Shown here: positions 7,689 through 15,641 of the stretch, in pieces
Layout: each line of letters starts with the position of its first letter
How positions within the stretch are numbered: position 1 is the first letter of the stretch
Assembly: GCA_002422545.1 (NCBI GenBank)
Contig: DIWF01000038.1
Coordinates: 45,235 to 109,234, forward strand
Length of the DNA: 64,000 nt
From: Firmicutes bacterium UBA6113
Lineage (GTDB): Bacteria > Bacillota > Clostridia > Tissierellales > Sedimentibacteraceae
Direction of reading: 5' to 3'
Translations under genes and position numbers: made by a program
Notes under the pieces: model-generated
Told to the model about the DNA's origin: nothing
Databases searched by the model: none
Seen by the model: only the letters and a program-made list of their open reading frames with translations

Positions 7689-8717
7689 ATGGATTTTAAT
7701 AAAACAGCATTGAATTTGCATGAAAACAATGTAGTTGTTGACACCCACCTGGACCTGGCGGGGGAAATATACAACAGATTTTTAGCCGGAGAAAAAGAAG
7801 TAATTAAAAATAGATACCTTGATAATTTTAAAAAAGGCGGATTTAATGTAATTGTGTCATCTTTGTATATAGATGATATGTTTTTGCCTGAGTTAGGACT
7901 CAAGACTGCTCTGGGACAAATAAGTGCCATCATGGAAGATGTTGAATCATGCGGCGATGAAGTGTTTTTAATCAAGAACAATACTGACCTCCAAAGAGCA
8001 GTTAAAGAAAACAAGATCGGAATAATTTTATCGTTCGAAGGATTAGAGCCAATTGGAAAAGACATTGGACTGTTAAGGATTTTTTATGAACTTGGATTGA
8101 GGGCGGCTGGTCTTGTGTGGAGCAGAAGAAACTTTGTAGCTGACGGGTGCAGCTTCAACCCTGTGGAAGAAGGTCAAAAGGGAGGACTCACAAAATTCGG
8201 CGTTCAAGTTGTGCGTAGTATGGAAGAAATGAACATGCTGATTGATGTGAGCCACTTAAACGATGAAGGATTCTGGGATGTTGTGAAATTTACAAACAAG
8301 CCCTTTATAGCTTCCCATTCATGTGCAAGAAGCCTTCACGGGAGAATGCGCAATCTAACAGATGAACAAATTAAAGTTATTGCTGAAAGAAACGGCGTAA
8401 TAGGGATTAATGCATATAAAAACATAGCAGGAGTAAAGGAAGGCGAAGATCCTATCAAAAAGCTTGCTGACCACATCGAATACATGGTTGAGCTTGTTGG
8501 ACCAAGACATGTGGGTTATGGATTTGACCTGTGCAACAGCTATTATGACAGTGAACTGAAGTTCAAGTTTGAACCGCACAACAGTGACAGCCTTGATTCT
8601 CACAAGGATGCTGTTCTCCTTACAGAAGAGCTATTAAAAAGAGGAATGTCAACAGAAGATGCTAAACTTGTAATAGGTGGAAACTTTTTAAGAATTTTTA
8701 ATGACATACTTCAGTAA
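7689..8717 (+). CDS. Membrane dipeptidase family protein (M19, renal-dipeptidase-like)
   Basis: This is a 342-residue zinc dipeptidase. The metal-binding signature HLDL sits in VVDTHLDLAG near residue 20, the bridging Glu in SFEGLEPIG, and later ligands in DVSHLND and FIASHSCARS. Bacterial members hydrolyse L,D- and L,L-dipeptides, and some act on D-residues at the C-terminus. No signal peptide is visible, so it should be cytoplasmic. GGAGAGGGAA precedes the ATG. It is the second of three peptidase genes in the block and fits breakdown of imported dipeptides. Confidence 0.9.
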   Translation: MDFNKTALNLHENNVVVDTHLDLAGEIYNRFLAGEKEVIKNRYLDNFKKGGFNVIVSSLYIDDMFLPELGLKTALGQISAIMEDVESCGDEVFLIKNNTDLQRAVKENKIGIILSFEGLEPIGKDIGLLRIFYELGLRAAGLVWSRRNFVADGCSFNPVEEGQKGGLTKFGVQVVRSMEEMNMLIDVSHLNDEGFWDVVKFTNKPFIASHSCARSLHGRMRNLTDEQIKVIAERNGVIGINAYKNIAGVKEGEDPIKKLADHIEYMVELVGPRHVGYGFDLCNSYYDSELKFKFEPHNSDSLDSHKDAVLLTEELLKRGMSTEDAKLVIGGNFLRIFNDILQ

Positions 8718-8893
8718 ATAAAAAATCGTTGAATGAAATTAGTTATATTCTTTCGACTTGAATTTACAGAATTGTTGCTTTAAAATAAGCTAATCAGTAC
8801 ATATTTCTTCGCATAAATCGAAAATGTTTAGTCGGAAAAATATTAAATTTCAATTTGCAGCAGTAATATAGTTATAGAAAGGTAAAAATAAAA

Positions 8894-9403
8894 ATGAAGT
8901 ATTTTATTAAAGAGTGGGTTGTGCCGATTGCAATTGCTCTGGTTATTGTGTTATTTCTGAATAAATTCGTATTCATATTGGTTACAGTGCCTACCGGTTC
9001 TATGGAAGATACCATAATACCCGGTGACAGGCTTTATGTCAACGAACTGTTTGATGTTAAAGATGCGGTACGGGGGGATATTCTTGTTTTCAAATCAGAA
9101 GAACTGGACAACAAGAGACTTGTTAAAAGACTTATAGGCCTTCCAGGAGACACGGTTGAAGTAACTTCAAACAGCGAAGTATATGTAAACAATGAGAAAA
9201 TTAATGAACCATATGCCGTTAAATGGGAAGGTGAAGCTAAAACTTTCAAAGTTCCGGAAAATTCTTACTTCTTCCTAGGGGACAACAGACCTATTTCCTA
9301 TGATGCAAGGTACTGGGAAAATCCCTACATTGATGAAAGCAAGATAATAGGCAAAGTATTGTTTAGATTCTTCCCATTCAATAGAGTGGGAAAAGTGGAA
9401 TAA
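8894..9403 (+). CDS. lepB: Signal peptidase I
   Basis: This 169-residue membrane serine protease removes signal peptides from secreted proteins. There is one N-terminal membrane segment (residues about 8-30). The catalytic Ser is in the TGSMEDTI box near residue 37 and the general-base Lys is in KRLVKRLIGLPGD. Box E (FFLGDNRPISYDARYW) is present with the typical GDNR. The length matches the short Gram-positive SipS type. The 176-nt gap upstream has no clear terminator. GAAAGG provides a modest RBS. A MITE-like remnant follows the stop. Confidence 0.95.
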   Translation: MKYFIKEWVVPIAIALVIVLFLNKFVFILVTVPTGSMEDTIIPGDRLYVNELFDVKDAVRGDILVFKSEELDNKRLVKRLIGLPGDTVEVTSNSEVYVNNEKINEPYAVKWEGEAKTFKVPENSYFFLGDNRPISYDARYWENPYIDESKIIGKVLFRFFPFNRVGKVE

Positions 9404-9404
9404 A

Positions 9405-9462
9405 GTTAAGAATAAAGAATTTAAGGAAGGAAATGTTGGGACTCCAATATTTCCGACTTTAT
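9405..9462. repeat. AT-rich palindromic element, family 2, degenerate copy 1
   Basis: A GTTAAGAATAAAGAATT arm is followed by the hairpin GGAAATGTTGG (9429-9439), loop GACT, CCAATATTTCC (9444-9454). The layout matches the copies at 40765, 47416 and 59581, but the right-hand TTAATTCTTAATT arm is lost. It may also end lepB transcription. Confidence 0.5.
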
Positions 9463-9499
9463 ATCCTTTTAAACACTAATAAAATTTTTGGAGGAATAT

Positions 9500-10936
9500 A
9501 TGGAAAGAGTTTTAGAAGGTCTTGAACCTGCAAGAGTGTTTTATTATTTTGAAGAAATATCAAGAATTCCGAGGGGTTCAGGAAATGAAAAGCAAGTATC
9601 CGACTATCTTTTTGACTTGGCTAAAAGTAAAGGCTGGGAAGTAATTCAGGACAAAAGTCTAAACATTATAATAAAAAAACCAGCAACAGAAGGTTATGAA
9701 AATTCACCGGCAGTAATGCTGCAGGGTCATATGGACATGGTTTGTGAAAAAAATGAAAACGTTGTCCATGACTTTGAAAAAGATCCGTTGAAGCTTAGAA
9801 TAATTGACGGTCATGTTTATGCCACAGAAACAACATTGGGAGCTGACAACGGAATAGCTGTAGCTATGTGTCTTGCTGTTCTTGAATCAGAAGAATTGAA
9901 ACATCCTGCCCTTGAAGTGTTGATAACAACCGATGAAGAAAAAGGAATGACAGGTGCTCACAATGTAGACGGTGCATTGTTTAAAAGCAAGTATCTATTA
10001 AATCTTGACAGTGAAGAGGAAGGAGTTTTCACTGCAGGCTGCGCTGGCGGATGCGAAGTTGTGTTTAAAATACCTGTATCACATCACAATGTAAAAAACA
10101 AGGCTTACAAACTGATGGTAAAAGGACTTTTAGGCGGCCATTCAGGAGTTGATGCTGACAAGGAAAGGGGAAATGCAAACAAAGTATTGGCAAGAGTACT
10201 TCATGATTTGTTTGATTATGTGGAACTGGTAAGCATAGAAGGCGGATCAAAAACAAACGTCATCCCAAGAGAATCTTATGCAATCATAAATATAGAATAT
10301 CTTGAACAGGTAAAAAACATAATAGATATGTGGAATAAAACTCTTAAGAACGAATATGCCTTTACCGATCCTTCAGTTGAATTAGTATTGGAAGACACCG
10401 ATATAGAAAGATATCCCCTTGAAAAAAATCTTTTCAATAAAATAATTTCAGCTATAAATCTGATTCCAACAGGAGTATTGTCAAAAAGCACTGCAATAGA
10501 TCTTGTAATAAGCTCCAACAACCTGGGGGTTGTTACAACAAAAGAAGATTACGTGTATCTTCACTGCCATGCAAGAAGTTCAGTGGAAACACTGCTCACA
10601 CATGGATTTATCCCAGCAATGAAGCAGCTTGGGGAAGCTTTGTCTGTGGAATGCGAAACAGGTGCCATGTACCCGGGATGGGAATATGCGAAGGAATCTA
10701 AAATAAGAGACATATGCGTGGAAACTTATGAAGAAATGTTTGGAAAAGAACCTGTTGTAAGTGCAATACATGCAGGCCTTGAATGCGGACTTCTCATGGG
10801 AAAAATATCAGGTCTTGATGCCATTTCCATGGGCCCTGACGCATGTGATGCACATTCTCCAAATGAGCACGTAAGCATAAAATCCACTGGAAATATCTAC
10901 AATTTACTGTGCAAGATATTAGAGAAAGTAAAATAA
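9500..10936 (+). CDS. pepD: Aminoacyl-histidine dipeptidase / peptidase D (M20)
   Basis: This is a 478-residue dizinc dipeptidase of broad specificity (carnosinase-type PepD). Metal and catalytic motifs are visible: LQGHMDMVCEKN (His, Asp), TLGADNGIAVA (bridging Asp), ITTDEEKGMTG (catalytic Glu pair) and NLDSEEEG. HAGLECGLL and DAHSPNEHVS near the C-terminus supply the last ligands. A lid/dimerisation domain lies between. I start at the ATG at 9500 because GGAGG at 9490-9494 gives proper spacing; a TTG at 9488 overlaps that site. It acts in the cytoplasm on imported peptides and directly precedes the opp operon. Confidence 0.95.
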   Translation: MERVLEGLEPARVFYYFEEISRIPRGSGNEKQVSDYLFDLAKSKGWEVIQDKSLNIIIKKPATEGYENSPAVMLQGHMDMVCEKNENVVHDFEKDPLKLRIIDGHVYATETTLGADNGIAVAMCLAVLESEELKHPALEVLITTDEEKGMTGAHNVDGALFKSKYLLNLDSEEEGVFTAGCAGGCEVVFKIPVSHHNVKNKAYKLMVKGLLGGHSGVDADKERGNANKVLARVLHDLFDYVELVSIEGGSKTNVIPRESYAIINIEYLEQVKNIIDMWNKTLKNEYAFTDPSVELVLEDTDIERYPLEKNLFNKIISAINLIPTGVLSKSTAIDLVISSNNLGVVTTKEDYVYLHCHARSSVETLLTHGFIPAMKQLGEALSVECETGAMYPGWEYAKESKIRDICVETYEEMFGKEPVVSAIHAGLECGLLMGKISGLDAISMGPDACDAHSPNEHVSIKSTGNIYNLLCKILEKVK

Positions 10937-11010
10937 AATTGCAAATACCATTTGCTTAAATTTTTCGATAATTAATAATATTATGTATTTGATTGCGAAA
11001 AATTTGTAAA

Positions 11011-11083
11011 AAAAAGCAAGCCATGTTTTTACATTGATTACAAAAATTGAATTATGAATGTAAAAAACATGCTTGTTTTTTTT
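11011..11083 (+). terminator. Long hairpin terminator after pepD
   Basis: The arms at 11011-11035 and 11057-11080 (AAGCAAGCCATG... / ...CATGCTTGTTT) pair over more than 20 bp with one bulge, and a T8 run follows. An A-run on the left makes it potentially bidirectional. The rest of the 10937-11299 gap is AT-rich and holds only the opp promoter; I see no gene in it. Confidence 0.8.
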
Positions 11084-11235
11084 AGTAAAACTATTATAAA
11101 ATGAATAAATAAACAATCGAATTGTGCTTTTAAAAACTGAAATATGCAATAAATAATTGAAAATAAAAGCGTTATCCCAGTCTGAAAAAACGATTTCTTA
11201 CATATTTAAACAAAACTGGCATATAAATAAATCTG

Positions 11236-11264
11236 TTGTAATTGTAAAGTATTTATGATATAAT
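11236..11264 (+). promoter_or_regulatory. Sigma-A promoter of the opp operon
   Basis: TTGTAA-N17-TATAAT ends 35 nt before the GTG start of the first permease gene. The leader is short and I see no riboswitch or attenuator in it. Confidence 0.65.
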
Positions 11265-11299
11265 TATTTAAACATTTTGTTAAGAGAGGAGAAAATAAA

Positions 11300-12217
11300 G
11301 TGGCAAAATATATAGTAAAAAGGATTATTTCAGCAATAATTACTATATGGTTTATCATGACTTTGACCTTTATTCTGATGAACAGCATCCCTGGGGACCC
11401 TATGTCCATGGGAAAGGCTTTGCAGCCAGAGGTTGAAGCAGCAGTTAGGGCTAAATATGGTTTAGACAAGCCTTTAATTGAACAATATTTAACTTATTTA
11501 AAAAATTATACTCATGGTGATTTTGGTGTTTCCTTCCAAAAGATAGGACTTACTACAAACAGGATTATTGCCGATGGGTTCCCGTATTCATTGAAAATAG
11601 GTGGATGGTCTTCACTTTTCATAATAGTTGCGGGTATTGGTTTTGGAATAATATCTGCACTTAAGCAAAATAAGATTCCAGACAGAGTAATGATGATTGT
11701 TTCAACGTTGGGAGCGACAGTTCCAAGTTTTGTTTTTGCAACATTGTTCCTTTATGTGTTTAACAGAAAATTAGGGTGGGTTCCGTCTTTCGGAGCCGGC
11801 ACATGGAAGCATTATATTGGTCCTGTACTGTGCATTGGTATGTTTTCACTTGCATATGTAACCAGACTTACAAGAACATCAGTTCTTGACGTTCTGCAGC
11901 AGGATTATATTAGGACAGCAAGAGCAAAGGGTTTGTCTGAAGGCGTTGTTATTATAAAGCATGCACTTAGAAATGCATTGATACCGGTAGTTACTTACCT
12001 TGGACCTATGATTGCCAGCTTGATAACTGGATCATTCGTTGTAGAGAAGGTATTTGGTATTGCAGGAATAGGATCATTGTTTACAACAAGCATAACTAAC
12101 AGAGACTATACATTAATTATGGGTATTACCGTATTCTTCGGAATATTTATAGTAATAGCTACATTGATAGTGGATGTTCTATATGTGTTTATTGATCCGC
12201 GAATAAAATATGATTAG
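11300..12217 (+). CDS. oppB: Peptide ABC transporter permease, OppB/DppB type
   Basis: This is a 305-residue inner-membrane permease, one half of the translocation channel for di- or oligopeptides. About six hydrophobic segments are visible, the first at residues 9-29. The EAA loop that contacts the ATPases is present (DYIRTARAKGLSEGVVIIKHALRNA). The N-terminal MNSIPGDPM is typical of OppB/DppB. The start is GTG at 11300, preceded by AGAGGAG. It is the first gene of a B-C-D-F-A operon; oppC follows after 15 nt. Opp versus Dpp or nickel-type specificity cannot be settled from the permease. Confidence 0.93.
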   Translation: MAKYIVKRIISAIITIWFIMTLTFILMNSIPGDPMSMGKALQPEVEAAVRAKYGLDKPLIEQYLTYLKNYTHGDFGVSFQKIGLTTNRIIADGFPYSLKIGGWSSLFIIVAGIGFGIISALKQNKIPDRVMMIVSTLGATVPSFVFATLFLYVFNRKLGWVPSFGAGTWKHYIGPVLCIGMFSLAYVTRLTRTSVLDVLQQDYIRTARAKGLSEGVVIIKHALRNALIPVVTYLGPMIASLITGSFVVEKVFGIAGIGSLFTTSITNRDYTLIMGITVFFGIFIVIATLIVDVLYVFIDPRIKYD

Positions 12218-12232
12218 GAGGAATATTATATA

Positions 12233-13492
12233 ATGGAAAATATTAAAATGTCTCCTGACATGTGGACACCCCTGGAGAAGCATGAAAAAGATGCGGAGAA
12301 GGTTTCGAGACAAAGTCTTACATTTTGGCAGGATGCAAAGAGAAGACTTAAAGAAAACAAGGTTGCAATGGTATCATTGGTGGCAATTGTAATTGTCATA
12401 CTAGCCTGTGTATTTGTTCCTATGTTTTATCCAATAACATTTGAAGATCAGATTTTGGATTTTGCTAACATCGGAATAATGATGGATATTTATGAAATTG
12501 ACGGCAGCTATTTTTATATGAACGGAGAGTATTACCTTATTGATGTGGCACCAGACGGAACATTGCTTAAGAAGCATCCTCTTGTAAAAGACGATACAAC
12601 AAATAAACGATATATTTATGATTTCAACGGACAGGAAGTAATAGTTGATTACAGCCCTTACTTCAATGCAAAAGTTGAATACATGAATCTGGAAAAGAAA
12701 GCAAAGAAGGATTCTTCCATAGATCTTACAGAAGCGAAGTTCAATTTGGATAATGCAAAGAAGGTTGAAATCAAAGCAGGAGATGAAGTATTAAACTCTA
12801 TTGACAGGGTTCATAACAAAACTTATATTTTGGGAACGGACAACCTTGGAAGGGACATGTTCGTAAGAATTCTCCACGGAGGACGTATTTCATTAATAGT
12901 AGGTTTCGTTGCAGCATTCGTAAACCTTATTATAGGAGTTTTGTACGGAGGTATTGCAGGTTATATTGGCGGCAAGGCTGACAACATAATGATGCGTATA
13001 GTCGACGTTATCAGTGCAATTCCAACACTGTTATATGTTATATTGCTCATGGTAGTTATGGGAAACGGTATGATGCCGATTATAATAGCATTGAGTATAA
13101 CTTACTGGCTTTCTATGGCTAGATTGGTGAGAGGACAGGTTCTTGGTCTTAAGGAACAGGAATTTGTGCTTGCAGCACAGTCTTTGGGAGCTTCAACTAA
13201 AAGAATAATGTTAAGGCATCTTGTTCCTAACATGATGGGTCCTATAATGGTTTCAGCTACAATGCAAATACCAAGCGCAATATTTACAGAAGCATTCTTG
13301 AGCTTCGTTGGTTTGGGAGTTTCTGCTCCGCAAGCATCTTGGGGTTCGCTTTGCAATGATGCATTGCTGACATACATGACATATCCTTATCAGTTGTTCT
13401 TGCCGGCACTTGCAATATCTATAACTATATTGGCATTTAATTTGTTCAGCGATGGTCTGAGAGATGCTCTTGACCCAAAACAAAGAAAGTAA
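12233..13492 (+). CDS. oppC: Peptide ABC transporter permease, OppC/DppC type, with large extracytoplasmic insertion
   Basis: This is a 419-residue permease partner of OppB. The N-terminal cytoplasmic segment and first membrane helix (near 43-65) are normal. The conserved LGTDNLGRDMF that usually follows near residue 70-75 only appears near 199. The intervening roughly 120 residues are polar, rich in Tyr, Asp and Lys, and should lie outside the membrane. The C-terminal permease core with the EAA loop (FVLAAQSLGASTKRIMLRHLVPN) is intact. GGAGG stands 11 nt before the ATG, rather far. The insertion may contact the binding protein. Confidence 0.93.
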   Translation: MENIKMSPDMWTPLEKHEKDAEKVSRQSLTFWQDAKRRLKENKVAMVSLVAIVIVILACVFVPMFYPITFEDQILDFANIGIMMDIYEIDGSYFYMNGEYYLIDVAPDGTLLKKHPLVKDDTTNKRYIYDFNGQEVIVDYSPYFNAKVEYMNLEKKAKKDSSIDLTEAKFNLDNAKKVEIKAGDEVLNSIDRVHNKTYILGTDNLGRDMFVRILHGGRISLIVGFVAAFVNLIIGVLYGGIAGYIGGKADNIMMRIVDVISAIPTLLYVILLMVVMGNGMMPIIIALSITYWLSMARLVRGQVLGLKEQEFVLAAQSLGASTKRIMLRHLVPNMMGPIMVSATMQIPSAIFTEAFLSFVGLGVSAPQASWGSLCNDALLTYMTYPYQLFLPALAISITILAFNLFSDGLRDALDPKQRK

Positions 13493-13507
13493 AGTGAGGT
13501 GTAAAAA

Positions 13508-14539
13508 ATGTCAGATAAATTATTAGAAGTTAAAGACTTAAGAACATCTTTTTTCACTCACTTAGGCGAAGTAAAAGCAATACGAGGCATAAGTTTTGAC
13601 GTTGAAAAAGGTGAATCAATAGGTATAGTTGGAGAATCAGGAAGCGGAAAGAGCGTAACATCTCTTTCCATAATGAAGCTGCTTCTTTATCCAGGAAAAA
13701 TCGTAGGCGGAGAAATTCTGTTTAACGGTGAAGATTTAGTTAACAAAACAAACAAGGACATGATGGCTATAAGAGGAAATGAAATAGCAATGATATTCCA
13801 GGACCCTATGACATCATTAAACCCGGTTTACACCATAGGTGATCAAATTGCTGAAGCAATTATGAAACACCAGAAGTTATCAAGAAAAGAAGCTCATGAA
13901 AGAGCGTTGGAAATGCTGAAACTAGTTAATATACCTGACCCTGAAAAGAGAATTCATAATTTTCCTCATGAATTTTCAGGCGGTATGAGACAAAGGGCAA
14001 TGATAGCAATTGCATTGTCATGTCAACCTCAGCTTTTGATTGCAGACGAGCCTACAACAGCACTTGACGTAACAATTCAAGCTCAGATACTTGATCTTAT
14101 GAAGAGTCTGAATGCAAAACTTGACACCTCCACAATGCTGATTACTCACGATTTGGGAGTTGTTGCTGATGTATGTTCAAGAGTTGTGGTTATGTATGGA
14201 GGACTGATAATGGAAAAGGGCTCCATCAGAGACATTTACTACGAACCTAGACATCCGTATACAATGGGATTATTAAAATCAATACCCAAAGTTGCTTCTG
14301 ACGAAAAACAAAGGTTGATACCAATACCAGGAACTCCTCCGGATCTATTGAATCCGCCTACAGGATGTCCGTTCTATGCAAGATGCGAATATGCAATGCG
14401 CATCTGCAATACACAGCAGCCTCCGTATTTCAAGTCAGAAGACGGAAAGCACGAATCTATGTGCTGGTTACTTCACCCTGATGCACCGAAAAATGAAAAA
14501 TATGAACTATTGAAGGGGGGAGTAAAGATTGGAAAATAA
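13508..14539 (+). CDS. oppD: Peptide ABC transporter ATP-binding protein, OppD/DppD type
   Basis: This 343-residue ATPase powers peptide import. It has Walker A GESGSGKS near residue 40, signature FSGGMRQR, Walker B LLIADEPTTALD and the switch His in LITHDLG. The C-terminal oligopeptide-transporter extension has clustered cysteines (GCPFYARCEYAMRIC), which bind a [4Fe-4S] cluster in some DppD proteins. Its end overlaps oppF by 11 nt, so the two ATPases are coupled and probably made at 1:1. Confidence 0.95.
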   Translation: MSDKLLEVKDLRTSFFTHLGEVKAIRGISFDVEKGESIGIVGESGSGKSVTSLSIMKLLLYPGKIVGGEILFNGEDLVNKTNKDMMAIRGNEIAMIFQDPMTSLNPVYTIGDQIAEAIMKHQKLSRKEAHERALEMLKLVNIPDPEKRIHNFPHEFSGGMRQRAMIAIALSCQPQLLIADEPTTALDVTIQAQILDLMKSLNAKLDTSTMLITHDLGVVADVCSRVVVMYGGLIMEKGSIRDIYYEPRHPYTMGLLKSIPKVASDEKQRLIPIPGTPPDLLNPPTGCPFYARCEYAMRICNTQQPPYFKSEDGKHESMCWLLHPDAPKNEKYELLKGGVKIGK

Positions 14540-15518
14540 CAAAAATGATATTTTGGTTGAAGTTAAGAACCTTAAAAAATATTTTTTCAAGAATAAAGGG
14601 ATTATAAAGAAACATTATGAAATAACAAAAGCAGTTGACGATGTTTCATTTTACATCAGAAAAGGTGAGACATTTGGACTGGTTGGAGAATCAGGCTGCG
14701 GAAAGTCAACAACAGGCAGGACCGTATTAAGGCTTTATGAGCCAACAGCCGGACAAATTCTTTACAACGGTGTTGACATTGCAGGCATGAATAGAGAACA
14801 GCTCATGCCTTACAGAAAGAAAATGCAGATGATTTTCCAGGACCCGTATGCTTCCTTGAACGCCAGAATGACTGTTGCCGACATAATCGGAGAACCTATG
14901 GAAATTCACAACCTGGCTCACGGAAAGGAAAGACAGGAAAAAATATTTGAACTTCTCGACACTGTAGGACTGAACAAAGACCATGCTGCTCGTTATCCTC
15001 ATGAGTTTTCAGGAGGACAAAGGCAGCGTATAGGAATAGCAAGATCCTTGGCTGTTGACCCTGAGTTCATCATATGTGATGAACCTATATCGGCACTTGA
15101 CGTTTCCATTCAGGCACAGGTTGTAAACATGCTTGAAGATTTGCAGGAACAAAGAGGGCTCACATATTTGTTCATTGCCCATGACTTGTCAATGGTTAAA
15201 CATATTTCTGACAGAGTAGGCGTTATGTACCTTGGAAGTCTGGTTGAAGTCGCATCAAGCAAGGAATTGTACAGGAACCCTGTTCATCCTTACACTCAGG
15301 CACTGTTGTCATCTATTCCTATACCGGATCCTGACATCGCAGAAGCTTCTCAGAGAATTGTCCTTGAAGGCGATGTTCCAAGCCCTGTAAATCCTCCTTC
15401 AGGATGCAAGTTCAGAACAAGGTGCAAGTATGCATCAGAAAGATGTAAAGAAGAAGATCCACAGCTCAGAGATATTGGCGGAGAACATTTTGTTGCTTGC
15501 CATCTTCTGGATAAATAA
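14529..15518 (+). CDS. oppF: Peptide ABC transporter ATP-binding protein, OppF/DppF type
   Basis: This is a 329-residue partner ATPase of OppD. It has Walker A GESGCGKS, signature FSGGQRQR, Walker B FIICDEPISALD and switch His in FIAHDLS. The C-terminal cysteine-containing extension is present (SGCKFRTRCKYASERC). The start is TTG at 14529, preceded by GGGGGGAG inside oppD. It is followed by two hairpins and a strong internal promoter before the binding-protein gene. Confidence 0.95.
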   Translation: MENNKNDILVEVKNLKKYFFKNKGIIKKHYEITKAVDDVSFYIRKGETFGLVGESGCGKSTTGRTVLRLYEPTAGQILYNGVDIAGMNREQLMPYRKKMQMIFQDPYASLNARMTVADIIGEPMEIHNLAHGKERQEKIFELLDTVGLNKDHAARYPHEFSGGQRQRIGIARSLAVDPEFIICDEPISALDVSIQAQVVNMLEDLQEQRGLTYLFIAHDLSMVKHISDRVGVMYLGSLVEVASSKELYRNPVHPYTQALLSSIPIPDPDIAEASQRIVLEGDVPSPVNPPSGCKFRTRCKYASERCKEEDPQLRDIGGEHFVACHLLDK

Positions 15519-15529
15519 TTGATATTTAG

Positions 15530-15580
15530 CCCTTTCGGTAATGTGAAAAGAGTAACTCTTGACATATTGCCGAAAAAGGG
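15530..15580 (+). promoter_or_regulatory. Branched hairpin between oppF and oppA
   Basis: CCCTTTCGGTAAT and ATTGCCGAAAAAGGG pair around an inner hairpin, AAGAG-TAA-CTCTT. No T-run follows directly, so this is not a clear terminator. It could stabilise the oppBCDF 3' end or hinder read-through, and it overlaps the -35 region of the oppA promoter. Confidence 0.45.
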
Positions 15581-15587
15581 TGATAAT
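15559..15587 (+). promoter_or_regulatory. Strong internal sigma-A promoter of oppA
   Basis: A perfect -35 TTGACA is followed by 17 nt and GATAAT. The predicted start (about 15594) coincides with the base of the GCAGGTAA/TTACCTGC hairpin. This would let the binding protein be made in excess over the membrane components. Confidence 0.75.
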
Positions 15588-15594
15588 ATAAAAT

Positions 15595-15613
15595 GCAGGT
15601 AACGATTACCTGC
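15595..15613 (+). promoter_or_regulatory. 5'-terminal stem-loop of the oppA mRNA
   Basis: GCAGGTAA and TTACCTGC form an 8-bp perfect stem with loop CGA at the predicted transcript 5' end. Hairpins in this position are known to protect mRNAs from 5'-end-dependent decay (RNase J, RppH). An rnjA gene is present at 62201. Confidence 0.5.
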
Positions 15614-15641
15614 AAATACATAATTTTTTTGGAGGGATTTT

